Positions 16,021 to 25,931 of a stretch of DNA of 64,000 nucleotides are shown piece by piece. The stretch covers positions 1-64,000 of the forward strand of contig JADKBU010000011.1 in assembly GCA_016714935.1 (NCBI GenBank), read 5' to 3'. This DNA comes from Candidatus Accumulibacter propinquus. GTDB lineage: Bacteria > Pseudomonadota > Gammaproteobacteria > Burkholderiales > Rhodocyclaceae. The notes beneath the pieces are model-generated. The model had not been told where the DNA came from and ran no database searches. It worked only from the letters and a program-made list of their open reading frames with translations. The stretch's first letter is position 1, and the number at the start of each line of letters is the position of its first letter. The position numbers and the translations under genes are program-made.

Positions 16021-16833
16021 GTGGAACGTACTTGGCGCGACGCAATCATTCGAGTCTTGCGAGAAGCGCAAACGCCGCTTGACTACTCAGAGATCTCAGA
16101 ACGAGCTCTCACCCAGGGCTACTACAAGACAGATGCGGCTACCCCTCACGCGACGGTGAACGCGCAGATCACGGGCTCGATCAAGCACGATGGCGCTGCA
16201 TCACCCTTCGTCAAAGTCGGCCGAGGTGTATTCGGCCTCAAAGAAGCCTTGGAAGACGACGCCGTTCAGCGGTGGCAGGATGTGCCACCTGTCAAGGTGG
16301 CGGCTCGGGTCACTGAGACGGAGGTTGAAAACTCCGACTCGATCATCCGCTCGTTCGGCATGTATTGGCAGAGAGACTTGGTTGTGTGGCGTGGCGAGCC
16401 ACGGATGTTCGGTAAACAGCAGGCGATGGCGAAGCCCGTCGATTTTGGGAAGCAGAAGGGTATCTACATACTCTACGATCATCACACGGTCGTCTACGTT
16501 GGCAGGTCAATTGATCGCCCTCTCGGTAGGCGATTGTATGAACACACGATTGATCGCCTGGGGAGTCGGTGGAATCGGTTTTCGTGGTTTGGCCTATTGG
16601 ATGTCACTCCTGAAGGTGCACTCCGTGAAGTCCCCGTTGTGGCCAGCATCGCGTCGATGATTGGTACACTAGAGGCGCTCTTGATTGAATCGCTTGAACC
16701 GCCGCAGAACCGGAAGCGAGGTGACGACTTCTCGGCAGTTGAGTACATCCAGGACATCGACCCTGAACTCCGCGAGCGCGAGATTCAAAACACACTCCGC
16801 TCCATTGAGCAGAAAATGCGTGGCGGGTCGTAG
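16021..16833 (+). CDS. HARE-HTH / GIY-YIG nuclease domain protein
   Basis: This 270-residue protein has an N-terminal HARE-type winged helix (residues ~3-73: TWRDAIIRVLREA, YSEISERAL, FVKVGRGVFGL), a fold used by restriction and chromatin proteins to contact DNA. The C-terminal half is a GIY-YIG domain with GIY at 147-149, YVG at 159-161, Arg162, His175, a candidate catalytic Glu218 or Glu223, and Asn230 in PPQNRKRG. The GTG start at 16021 has GGGAG about 9 nt upstream. The stop overlaps the next gene's GTG by one base. A DNA-targeting nuclease is a reasonable inference; the specific target is unknown. It lies in an accessory region. Confidence 0.82.
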   Translation: MERTWRDAIIRVLREAQTPLDYSEISERALTQGYYKTDAATPHATVNAQITGSIKHDGAASPFVKVGRGVFGLKEALEDDAVQRWQDVPPVKVAARVTETEVENSDSIIRSFGMYWQRDLVVWRGEPRMFGKQQAMAKPVDFGKQKGIYILYDHHTVVYVGRSIDRPLGRRLYEHTIDRLGSRWNRFSWFGLLDVTPEGALREVPVVASIASMIGTLEALLIESLEPPQNRKRGDDFSAVEYIQDIDPELREREIQNTLRSIEQKMRGGS

Positions 16834-17375
16834 TGAACCTTCCTGCGGCACCGGTCTCGGCCGCAATCCTGGGCCGATCCTATGACCAGATGACTGGCGC
16901 GCAACTGTCGGCTGCGCAGGCGGAGCTTGAGCTGGCTGCCGCGACACGGCTTGGCCAAATGCTCTTCGAGTTCGCTCGCCTTGATACATCTTTGGGGTTG
17001 TGTCTTGTCTGGTCCGGTGAAGGCCGGCAAGTGGGCGTGCTTACAAAGCAGGTTGCGGACTACTCATTCCACAAGAAGCTTGTGCTCCTCAAGGACCTGG
17101 TAGATGAAGCCTTCGAACATGGATCGAGGGAACACTCTGCATACATCGAATGGCTTGACGACGCGCACGCGATGCGTACCAAACGAAACCAATTGGTACA
17201 CGGTCGATGGGGAACAGACCCCCGCCGAAACCAAGTCTTTAACGTGATCGGTCTCCCAACGTCACTCGATCAGAGGGAAGTGTACTATTCGATCGAAGAC
17301 CTGCAGGAGCAACTGGAACAACTGACGAGGCTGCTGACACGGCTCAATGAGTTGCGCTTCAAGTTGGCTGTCTGA
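16833..17375 (+). CDS. HEPN-motif protein, putative RNase partner
   Basis: This 180-residue, largely helical protein carries Arg118-Asn119-Gln-Leu-Val-His123, an RX4H pattern in the context KRNQLVHGRW that is typical of HEPN ribonucleases and abortive-infection proteins. A helix rich in hydrophobic heptads (residues ~80-112) precedes it, as expected for the HEPN four-helix bundle. The GTG start overlaps the stop of the HARE-GIY gene (TAGTG), so the two are translationally coupled and probably act together. No signal peptide or membrane segment. Family assignment rests on the motif alone. Confidence 0.68.
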   Translation: MNLPAAPVSAAILGRSYDQMTGAQLSAAQAELELAAATRLGQMLFEFARLDTSLGLCLVWSGEGRQVGVLTKQVADYSFHKKLVLLKDLVDEAFEHGSREHSAYIEWLDDAHAMRTKRNQLVHGRWGTDPRRNQVFNVIGLPTSLDQREVYYSIEDLQEQLEQLTRLLTRLNELRFKLAV

Positions 17376-17387
17376 TGCACTTGGAAA

Positions 17388-17412
17388 TTGAGGTTGGACC
17401 GAGGTTCGGTCG
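17388..17412 (+). terminator. hairpin after the HARE-GIY/HEPN operon
   Basis: GACCGA and TCGGTC, separated by GGT, form a perfect six-base stem just 3' of the HEPN gene. There is no T tract, so it may be a weak or Rho-assisted end of the transcript rather than an intrinsic terminator. Confidence 0.3.
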
Positions 17413-17517
17413 GGACGGGCTTGCGTCTCTCCGGCGTTGGCCCTTTGGTTATGATGGCGGCGAGCTGCAGGCATGGTGCCTGGCGTCGGACTGTGGCTAG
17501 TTGTGTGAGGCGGAAAA

Positions 17518-18036
17518 TGCACCCCAGAGTTCTGCTGTTCCCACTGCTTGCTCCGCTCTCCCTCCCCATCCACGCCGACACACACTCACCGGTACCGTCA
17601 TCTCCGTAGCCGACGGCGACACCAACACCGTCCTCGACACCAACCACGAGGCAGCATAAGATCAGGCTGGAGTGCCATCGATGCCTAAGCACCACTCGTA
17701 CGGCCAGCGCTCCGAAAGTTTCTCTGTTGGCGCTCGTGTTCGGCAAGAGGTCGATGTGCACCGGCTGCGTACGACCGCTACCAGCGCATCATTGGCAAAG
17801 TCATGGTCGCGGATACGAACTGTCGGACGAGCCATTGCCCCAAGACTCTAGACGCCGGCCTCGCGCAGATCACAGTCGGCCTCGCCTGGTGGTACCAGAA
17901 ATACGCGAAGGAGCAATCACCAGAGGACGCGGGGCGGTACGAGTTCGCCGAGCACGAGGCGAAAGCGAAGCATGCCGGCCTGTGGTCAGACCCTCACCCG
18001 GTACCGCCGTGGGATTGGCGGAAGGGCGAGCATTGA
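17518..18036 (+). pseudogene. thermonuclease (SNase) pseudogene
   Basis: Pieces of a secreted staphylococcal-nuclease homologue are scattered over all three forward frames. In order they are a signal-like start at 17518, TLTGTVISVADGDTNTVLD with the Ca/DNA-binding core, HKIRL, YGQRS, QEVDV, DRYQRIIGKVMV, and an intact C-terminal block (GLAWWYQKYAKEQSPED through AKHAGLWSDPHPVPPWDWRK). At least four frame changes and a stop interrupt it, so no functional nuclease is made. The number of lesions argues for genuine decay rather than sequencing error. A short clean ORF at 17803-18036 is only its 3' part. Confidence 0.8.
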
Positions 18037-18320
18037 AACAGTGGCCGGCAACGATTGACGAAGCGGTCGGGGTGGTGATTGCCTCGCTGTCGGACCAGGA
18101 GAAAGCGGCGATCGCGGCCATGGCGGAGTCGGAACTGATCGGGCTACACTTCGGCCTGGGGATGTGGATTCGGAACAACCTGGGGTTGTGGCAGGGGAAC
18201 GGCGAGCTGATGCAGGCGATCAGGGAGCTTGACCAGGCGATTCACCCTGATGATGTGTCGATGGTGATCATCGCGGCGGTGTGGGAGAGGCTTCGGGAAA
18301 TGGTGCCGAAGGTGTATTGA
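18033..18320 (+). CDS. DUF6794-like small protein
   Basis: This 95-residue protein starts at a TTG overlapping the end of the nuclease pseudogene. The pattern PATIDEAVGVVIASLSDQEK, then GLHFGLGMWIRNNLGLW with a following Gly-Asn-Gly-Glu-Leu, recalls the DUF6794 family, where the glycine/arginine/tryptophan positions are conserved. Helical, cytoplasmic, function unknown. It is the only apparently intact gene between the HEPN operon and the frameshifted exonuclease. Confidence 0.65.
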   Translation: MKQWPATIDEAVGVVIASLSDQEKAAIAAMAESELIGLHFGLGMWIRNNLGLWQGNGELMQAIRELDQAIHPDDVSMVIIAAVWERLREMVPKVY

Positions 18321-18632
18321 GGAGGGGCGGCTTGCGGCTTGCAGTTGTGGGCGAAGGCAGCTTTGCCACACAGGTCTTCTTATCCGTTTTCTGCCCGGAT
18401 GTTCATGTTCTCGGCTTCATCGCATACCGCTATGATGGTGACTGAGGACGGGGGCAGGGGACGCACGCGGACCTTGCCGGCCTGCAGAGCCAATTTGTGA
18501 AATCAGTACATTTCGGGATCAAAGATCCGCGGTCCGTGGGGACCTGCGCGGGCACGCCTGCAAAGCCTCCTCGCTGTGGCGTGGCCACGAGGCGCCAGCG
18601 GTCGACAAAGGTGGTGGTGTCGCATGCCGAAT
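18321..18632. other. intergenic stretch with no recognised feature
   Basis: About 310 bp between convergent genes. No protein-like frame, terminator or repeat was recognised. Confidence 0.5.
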
Positions 18633-19897
18633 TCATCCCTGCTCGATCAGCGGCACCGGCCCCTTGTAGGGCGAGGTTCGACTTTGGACTTGGCCAGGGG
18701 CGGTCATCAACCGGACGCTGTGCAGCCCGACGGCTTCCTTGCCAATGCACACACCCCGGCAGTTCTTCTGCCGATAGGCGGTGCAGGCTCCCGCCTTTGC
18801 GGCGTCCTCGAGACCGAGCTGCCGGGGACACAGATGCTGGGCATCAGCCAGTGTGCGCAGGCTGCGCATGGCCTCTCGACGATTCGGGTAAAGGCCGAAC
18901 AGGTCGTCAGCCAGAGCAAAATCGATGTCCTGTGAAAAAACGAGTTGCGGTCGGAAGTCACCCTCCGCAAGCTTCCGGAGTTGCCACGAACAGAGCTCTG
19001 TAGCCGCCACGCCGATGCGCTGGCCGCGACGCGTGGCGGGTGGTGCCGGGTCGCCAGGCGATGCCGAGCCGGCGAGTTCGATCGCCCGCAGACGCGCACC
19101 CAATTCGCCAGCGGCGTCACGCCACTCGATTCTCCGGGTGTTGCGGAACAGTACCGTGTCGCGGTTGCCGATCGTAAAGTGTGCCAGCACCTGCTGGCGA
19201 AGATTGCTGCTGTGCCGGACCAGCAGCAGGTGATCGTGCTCATCGTACAGCGCGTAGGCGCCCGCCGCTTCGGGTAAATCGTCGAGCAGCGCGGCGTCGA
19301 GCTGCGCGGGCAGGTGCGGGCGGCCGACAATGGTCGTCACCGCGTCCCGGATCGCATCGACCGGCAGCAGCCGGTGCCAGCATTGCCACAAGTCCCAGAG
19401 CACGCGCGCGTCGGCCAGCGCGCGATGGCGATCACCGGCCACGCTGAGGCCATGGCGCTCGACCAGGGTATCGAGGTTGTGCCGGTAATGCTGCGGAAAC
19501 AGCTTGCGCGACAGTTTGACGGTACATAGGTTTGGCGATCGGAAATCCATCCCTAGCCGACTGAACTCGGACTTCAGGAAACCGTAGTCGAAGCGCGCGT
19601 TATGGGCGATGAACAAGCGTCCCGCGCAGACGGTCGAGCAGCGCAGGAGCCACCTCACGAAAAGGGGGGGCGGAGTCGAGCATGGCATCATCTATGCCCG
19701 GTTTAGGCGGTAATGAATGGAGAAAGTGGCCTTTCCGGATTGACCAGCACGCTCCATTCGCGTGTCCCGCTCTGATCGACTTCGATCAGGCCGATTTCAA
19801 TGATTCGGTCATTCGCGAAATTGGCGCCACTGGTCTCCAGGTCGACAAAAATCAGGGGTTCCGGGGCGAGGAGGGTATTCATCGACAGTTTCGCCAC
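18633..19897 (-). pseudogene. frameshifted DnaQ-type exonuclease with UvrC/Cho-like domain
   Basis: An N-terminal piece (19703-19897, MNTLLAPEPLIFVDLETSG...) ends at a stop, a short stretch (GIDDAMLDSAPPFREV) is in another frame, and the rest runs to 18633 from FIAHNARFDYG onward. Reassembled, it is a DEDDh 3'-5' exonuclease (DLETSG, HNARFDYGFL, HRALADARVLWDL) followed by a GIY-YIG-like module (AGAYALYDEHDHLLLVRHSSNLRQQ). The normally invariant YVGK is replaced by LVRH there, so the second nuclease centre is probably inactive. The C-terminal part has the cysteine pattern CTAYRQKNCRGVC. Such polymerase-epsilon-like fusions occur in betaproteobacteria. At least two frame changes, one near a run of seven C, may be real or sequencing errors. 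Confidence 0.78.
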
Positions 19898-19984
19898 GGC
19901 GGTGTCGATGAAGGTCGCAGCACGGCGGCGTGCCCGACGATCACCGAAACGCGGCTCGCCGGACGGACAGGACGGCGCGGCAAC

Positions 19985-20871
19985 TCAGTGGTCCGCGGCC
20001 TTCGCCACGGTGGTGATGGCCTCGGCAAAGACCTCGGTCAGCGCCAAGGGAAAGTCATGCGCCATGCCTTCGATCACGCGCATCCGGGCGCCAGGGATGT
20101 GGGCCGCGACATCGTGACCACAGGCGACCGGGATCAGCGGATCGTCGGCCCCATGCAGGACCAGCGTCGGTACCCGAATCGTTGCCAGCAACGTGCGCCG
20201 ATCACCGCTGGCCAGAAAGGCTGCCAGTTGACGCGTGACACCGCGCGGGTGGAAGCCGCGCTCGTGCTCTCCTCGACGAAAAGGCTACGCAGCCGCTGCG
20301 GACAGCTTGGATACTCGGGGCTGGCCACCGCCAGCTGGCGCCTGATGGCGTCCTCCACCAGCGATTCCTGGTCGCGCGTCGCCGGCAGGGGTGCAAACAG
20401 CGCTTGTGCCGCCGCGGGAGTTGGTGGTGGCAGGTCGGGATGACTGCTGGTGGACATGATGCTGGTCAGCGACAGCGTGCGCTGCGGATACAAGGCGGCG
20501 ACGATCTGCGCGATGGCACCACCCATTGACGCGCCGACGATGTGGGCCTTCGGGATTCCCAGCGCATCAAGCAGACCGACACAGTCCGCCGCCATGTCTT
20601 CGAGGGTGTAAGCTGCGGTCAGCGGCATGCCTCTGCGCAGCGCAGCGCCAATATCAGGCACCCCGGCTGTATCGAACTTGCTCGACAGGCCGCAGTCCCG
20701 GTTGTCAAAACGAATGACTCGATAACCGTGGTCCACGAGCGCCTGGCAGAGTTCAATGTTCCAGCGCCCCAGTTGCGCGCCGAGCCCCATGATCAGCAGA
20801 ATGGTCGGCGCCGACTCGTCACCGAAGGATTCGTATTCGATTTGAAGATTGTTGGCCGTAACCTGTGGCAT
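19985..20871 (-). pseudogene. alpha/beta hydrolase with a single frameshift
   Basis: From the ATG at 20871 (PQVTANNLQIEYESFG) the protein has the oxyanion segment MGLGAQLGRW and the nucleophile elbow GASMGG. Near 20265 the frame changes: the remaining C-terminus (ERGFHPRGVTRQLAAF, then HGADDPLIP with the acid residue and GMAHDFP with the histidine) continues in another frame to 19985. All catalytic residues are therefore encoded, and one base change would restore an ~295-residue serine hydrolase. Substrate unknown. With pcnB showing a similar lesion, a sequence error is as likely as decay. Confidence 0.78.
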
Positions 20872-20958
20872 GGAGAAAAAGCTCCGGCAGCTAATCAACT
20901 TCGTATAATTGATATTATGTAAACTATAGGATGCACCTATGCAACGGTGCAATCGCAG

Positions 20959-22005
<1,047 letters not shown>

Positions 22006-22155
22006 CTTGTGGCTGGTCCCGAGCAAGGCTGGCGACTGCCGCGCAGTGGTAGAATGCGGCACGGCACCCTGATCGCCTGAAAAGCACAATCTTATCCGAA
22101 ATGACCCTCCCGCGTGCTGCTCGTCGCGCCCACATCTGAGTTCAAGCCATTCCCG

Positions 22156-22812
22156 ATGCGCCAGTTGATCCTTGATTTGCTGCCCGAAGCCCCCCCGAGT
22201 TTCGAGAATTTTGTCGCCGGCAGCAACGCTGAAACGCTGACGGGTCTGGCCGCCTGGCTGGCGCCAGCCAACCGCGAGTCGCTGTTTTTCATCTGGGGTG
22301 ACGCGGGAGCCGGCAAGTCGCATCTCCTGCAGGCGTGCCAGGCGCCCTACTGCGATGCCCGGCTTGACCCTGAGCTGGAAGGCCTGGATCCGGCGACGGA
22401 CTTCTGTGCTGTGGACAACGTCGAGGCGCTCGGTGAGAGCGGGCAGATTGTGCTCTTCAACCTGATCAATCGTCTGCGGGCCAGCGCCGGGCGCCTGCTC
22501 GCTGCGGCCAGCGTGCCGCCCTTGCGACTGATTCTGCGGGAAGATCTGCGCACGCGCCTCGGTAGCGGCCTGCTGTACCGCTTGCAACCCTTGAGCGACA
22601 TCGAGAAGCTGACGACACTCGCCGAGCTGGCCAGTGCCCGCGGCCTGGTCCTGCCTCCTGAAGCGTTCAACTATTTCTTTTCGCGCGCGCCACGGGATAT
22701 GCGTAGCCTCATGGCCTTGCTCGTGGCGATTGATCGTTACTCGCTGGAGCAGAAGCGCCCAATCACCCTGCCGCTGCTGCGAGAGGTTCTGCAGACGTCC
22801 CTGAATCTCTGA
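22156..22812 (+). CDS. hda: DnaA regulatory inactivator Hda
   Basis: Hda with the beta clamp stimulates DnaA-ATP hydrolysis and prevents over-initiation of replication. From the ATG at 22156 the protein has 218 residues, starting with the clamp-binding peptide QLILDL, then a Walker A GDAGAGKSHLL, and DnaA-like AAA+ sequence to FSRAPRDMRSLMALL. A TAGAAT element at 22050-22055 may be its -10 box. The HAD hydrolase gene follows after 16 bp, an order common in this class. Confidence 0.93.
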   Translation: MRQLILDLLPEAPPSFENFVAGSNAETLTGLAAWLAPANRESLFFIWGDAGAGKSHLLQACQAPYCDARLDPELEGLDPATDFCAVDNVEALGESGQIVLFNLINRLRASAGRLLAAASVPPLRLILREDLRTRLGSGLLYRLQPLSDIEKLTTLAELASARGLVLPPEAFNYFFSRAPRDMRSLMALLVAIDRYSLEQKRPITLPLLREVLQTSLNL

Positions 22813-22828
22813 TCTGCCCGAAAGCCAT

Positions 22829-23497
22829 ATGATGGACCTTGCCCTGTTCGACCTCGACAACACGCTGATCGCCGGAGACAGCGACTTTGAATGGGCGCAG
22901 TTCCTGATCGCCAAGGGGATTCTCGACCGCGCCTTGTACGAAGCCAGGAACATCGAGTTCTACGAGCAATACAAGGCGGGGACACTCGATATCGACGTCT
23001 TTCTCGACTTCCAGTTACAGCCGCTGTCGCGCTACCCGCGTGCTTTGCTCGACACCTGGCGGCGCGAATTCATGTCCCGACATATCCTGCCGCTGGTCGG
23101 CGACAAGGCACGGGCGCTGGTCCGCGAGCATCGCGAACGCGGCGCCCTGTGCGCCATCGTTACCGCTACCAACAGTTTCGTCACCGGACCAATCATCCAC
23201 GAGTTCGGGATCGCGCATCTGATCGCCACCATCCCGGCACAGGTGAACGGCCAATTCACCGGACAGCCGCGGGGCACGCCATCGTTTCGCGAAGGCAAGA
23301 TCACCCGCGTCGAAAGTTGGCTCGAGGCGATGGGCCTCTGGTGGAGCAGTTTCGAGCGCTCGTGGTTCTACAGCGACTCGCAAAACGACCTGCCGCTGCT
23401 GTCCACGGTCAGCAACCCGGTGGCCGTCGATCCCGACCCTACCCTGTGCGCACACGCGGAGGCCGCCGGATGGCCGGTGATCAGCCTCCGCGGTTGA
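22829..23497 (+). CDS. HAD-IB family hydrolase (SerB-like)
   Basis: This 222-residue phosphatase has HAD motif I FDLDNTL (catalytic aspartates), motif II VTATNS, and motif III/IV SDSQNDLPLL. The alpha-helical cap between motifs I and II places it in subfamily IB with SerB and CicA. Substrate not determined; phosphoserine or a lipid head-group phosphate are possible. It is directly downstream of hda and upstream of pcnB, probably co-transcribed. Two adjacent ATGs (22829 and 22832) are possible starts. Confidence 0.9.
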   Translation: MMDLALFDLDNTLIAGDSDFEWAQFLIAKGILDRALYEARNIEFYEQYKAGTLDIDVFLDFQLQPLSRYPRALLDTWRREFMSRHILPLVGDKARALVREHRERGALCAIVTATNSFVTGPIIHEFGIAHLIATIPAQVNGQFTGQPRGTPSFREGKITRVESWLEAMGLWWSSFERSWFYSDSQNDLPLLSTVSNPVAVDPDPTLCAHAEAAGWPVISLRG

Positions 23498-23581
23498 GCA
23501 ATTGGCCAATCTAGGACTGCCGGCCAGCGTAATATCCGCTATCATGCCGCGCCTACAGCGCAAGAGAATAAATCACCAGCG

Positions 23582-24929
23582 ATGATCCGCAAGTTCATAT
23601 CCCGCGTCCTCGGACGAAAAGGTACCGCCAGTTCCGGGCAACCGGCGGTCATCGCCGTCGTCCAGCACGGGCTGCAACGGGACCAGATCAGTCGCGGTTG
23701 TCAGCGGACCATCGCCACGCTGCAGGAGAACGGCTACCAGGCGTATGTCGTCGGCGGTGCCGTGCGCGACCTGCTGGCGGGGCTGACGCCGAAGGACTTC
23801 GACGTCGCCACCAACGCCACGCCAGAACAGGTTCGCCATTGCTTCCGTCGGTCACGCATCATCGGCCGCCGCTTCCAGATCGTGCACGTCAATATGGGTG
23901 CGGAAACCATCGAGGTAACCACTTTCCGGGGCCATCACGGCGAACAGGGCGGCAACACGGCACAGACTGACGAGCAAGGCCGTGTCCTGCGCGACAATGT
24001 CTTCGGTAGCCAGGCGGAAGATGCGGCACGCCGCGATTTCACGGTGAACGCGCTGTATTACGACCCGACCTCCGAAAACATCCGTCGACTATCACCATGG
24101 CGTCGCCGACCTGCAGCAGAAGACGCTGCGCATGATCGGCGACCCGAAGACGCGCTACCGTGAAGATCCGGTACGCATGCTGCGCGCCGTTCGCCTGGCG
24201 GCCAAGCTTGGCCTGCTGATCGACCCGGCGGCCAGCAGGCCGATCCGCGAGATGACCGACCTGATCGAGAATGTGCCCCCCTCGCGTCTGTTCGACGAGA
24301 TGCTCAAGCTGCTCACGTCGGGGCACGCCGTACGCTGCGTCACACGGCTGCGCGAGGAAGGACTGCACCACGGCCTGCTGCCGTTGCTCGACGTGATTCT
24401 CGATCAGCCGCTCGGCGAACGTTTTGTCATGCTGGCACTCGACGCTACCGATCGTCGCGTTCGCGAAGGCAAGCCGGTGTCGCCCGGTTTCCTTTTTGCG
24501 ACGCTGCTCTGGAATGAGGTGCTGGTCAAGTGGGATCTGCTGAAGAGTCGCGGCGAACCGGTGATCCCCGCCCTCTTCCTGGCGATGGACGAAGTGCTCG
24601 ACGTGCAGGCGGAAAAGCTCGCGATTACCCGTCGTATCGCCGGAGACATCAAGGATATCTGGGCACTGCAACCACGCTTCGAGCAGCGCTCCGGCAAACG
24701 GCCCTACGGCGTGCTGCAACAGCCACGCTTCAAGGCCGGCTATGACTTCCTGCTGCTGCGCGCCGAGTCCGGCGAAGTGGCTCCGGAGGTTGGCACGTGG
24801 TGGACCGATTTCCTGCATGCCAGCGACGAGGGTCGAGCGGACATGCTGTTGCCGCAACCGCCCGGCGAGGCAAGAAAGCGCCGCCGTCGCCGTCCGCCAT
24901 CGGGCAGCGGCGCGAGCCTCCCTGAATGA
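23582..24929 (+). pseudogene. pcnB: poly(A) polymerase PcnB with an apparent one-base insertion
   Basis: PcnB adds 3' poly(A) tails that mark RNA for decay. The first part (23582 to about 24080) has the nucleotidyltransferase head (VGGAVRDLL, DFDVATNATPEQ, RRFQIVHV and RRDFTVNALYYD). At 24082-24083 one extra C shifts the frame; the rest continues from VDYHHGVADLQQKTLRMIGD to 24929 with RYREDPVRMLRAVRLAAKLG and the basic tail RKRRRRRP. Removing that base restores a normal full-length protein. Because everything else is well conserved, sequence error is the likelier explanation. It overlaps folK by four bases. Confidence 0.85.
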
Positions 24930-25408
24930 ACCTGGCCTTCGTCGCGCTGGGCGCCAATCTGGACGATCCGGTGGCCCAGGTCCGGGCGGCCAGTGCTGCC
25001 CTGGCCAACGTCCCCGACTCCCGCCTGCTGCGCCTCTCCTCGCTGTACCGCACTGCTCCGGTCGGAATCCGTGGTCAACCCGATTTCATCAATGCCGTGG
25101 CCGCACTGGCGACCCGACTGCCGCCGCCGCAGCTGCTCGACGCCCTGTTCGCGGTCGAACGCCGCTTTGGTCGGCGCCGCGAGTTTTATCAGGCGCCGCG
25201 AACCCTCGACCTCGACCTGCTGCTATACGATGAACTCGTCGTCGATAGCCTGCCATTGAGCGTACCGCACCCGCGCATGCACTTGCGCGCCTTCGTGCTC
25301 GCGCCCTTGCTCGAGATTGCGCCGCACTGCCGCATTCCCGGCCGCGGTAGCGCCGTCGCCTGGCTGCCGGCAGTCAGCATGCAGCGCATCGAAAAACTGG
25401 CGGCCTAA
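24926..25408 (+). CDS. folK: 2-amino-4-hydroxy-6-hydroxymethyldihydropteridine pyrophosphokinase
   Basis: HPPK transfers pyrophosphate from ATP to the pterin precursor of folate. The 160-residue protein contains the start VALGANLDDP, SSLYRTAPVG, and the signature APRTLDLDLLLYD with the metal-binding aspartates, followed by PHPRMHLRAFVLAPL. It is translationally coupled to pcnB (ATGA) and placed ahead of panB, the classical pcnB-folK-panBC arrangement. Its 3' end overlaps the convergent lipoprotein gene by four bases. Confidence 0.96.
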   Translation: MNLAFVALGANLDDPVAQVRAASAALANVPDSRLLRLSSLYRTAPVGIRGQPDFINAVAALATRLPPPQLLDALFAVERRFGRRREFYQAPRTLDLDLLLYDELVVDSLPLSVPHPRMHLRAFVLAPLLEIAPHCRIPGRGSAVAWLPAVSMQRIEKLAA

Positions 25409-25614
25409 TAGTAAGGACGGTAACGTGGTGCTCCATAGCCACGACCATAGCCCCCACCATAACCGTAGTAGGACGGCCGTCCCGGGACCACGACCAGCGG
25501 TAGCGGGGTGACATACGCCCGCGGCATTCCGACAAATGCCGCCGGTTCGGCGGGAACAACGACGCATCCAGCCAGACCGGCAACGGCAAGAAGAGCGAGG
25601 ACAAGAATTTTCAT
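25405..25614 (-). CDS. small Tyr/Gly-rich lipoprotein
   Basis: From the ATG at 25614 (GGAG about six bases upstream) this is a 69-residue lipoprotein with signal MKILVLALLAVAGLAGC, so Cys17 is lipidated. The mature part is short, with a VVPAEPAAF segment and a C-terminal tract rich in Tyr-Gly-Arg (YYGYGGGYGRGYG). No family recognised. Similar small lipoproteins are scattered in betaproteobacterial genomes. The 305-bp gap to panB shows only a weak promoter-like TTGAGC/TATCCT pair. Confidence 0.7.
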   Translation of the reverse strand: MKILVLALLAVAGLAGCVVVPAEPAAFVGMPRAYVTPLPLVVVPGRPSYYGYGGGYGRGYGAPRYRPYY

Positions 25615-25931
25615 GGGGTTCTCCAACGGGTCACAACCGATTAACGCAGCAGCGGCGGTTCGGTCCGTAACGACGTGTTACCGGATGTTTCCGGCGGCCA
25701 CGGCGACCCCGCGCCGGTGGCGCGACCTGGCAAATCCACGACCCCGGCGACCAGGGTTCGTTTCGCCTTTTTTCAGTCAGGCTCCCCTCAAACTTGAGCA
25801 TCTTCGGGCCGCTCTGTGTATCCTAGGCGCCGTTTCAAAGAGGAATGGCGAGGGGCGCCGGTGGCACCAGCCCCGTGACCCCGCTCACCGAAAACTGATC
25901 CGCGACCACTACAACCCGGGAGAGTAAACCC

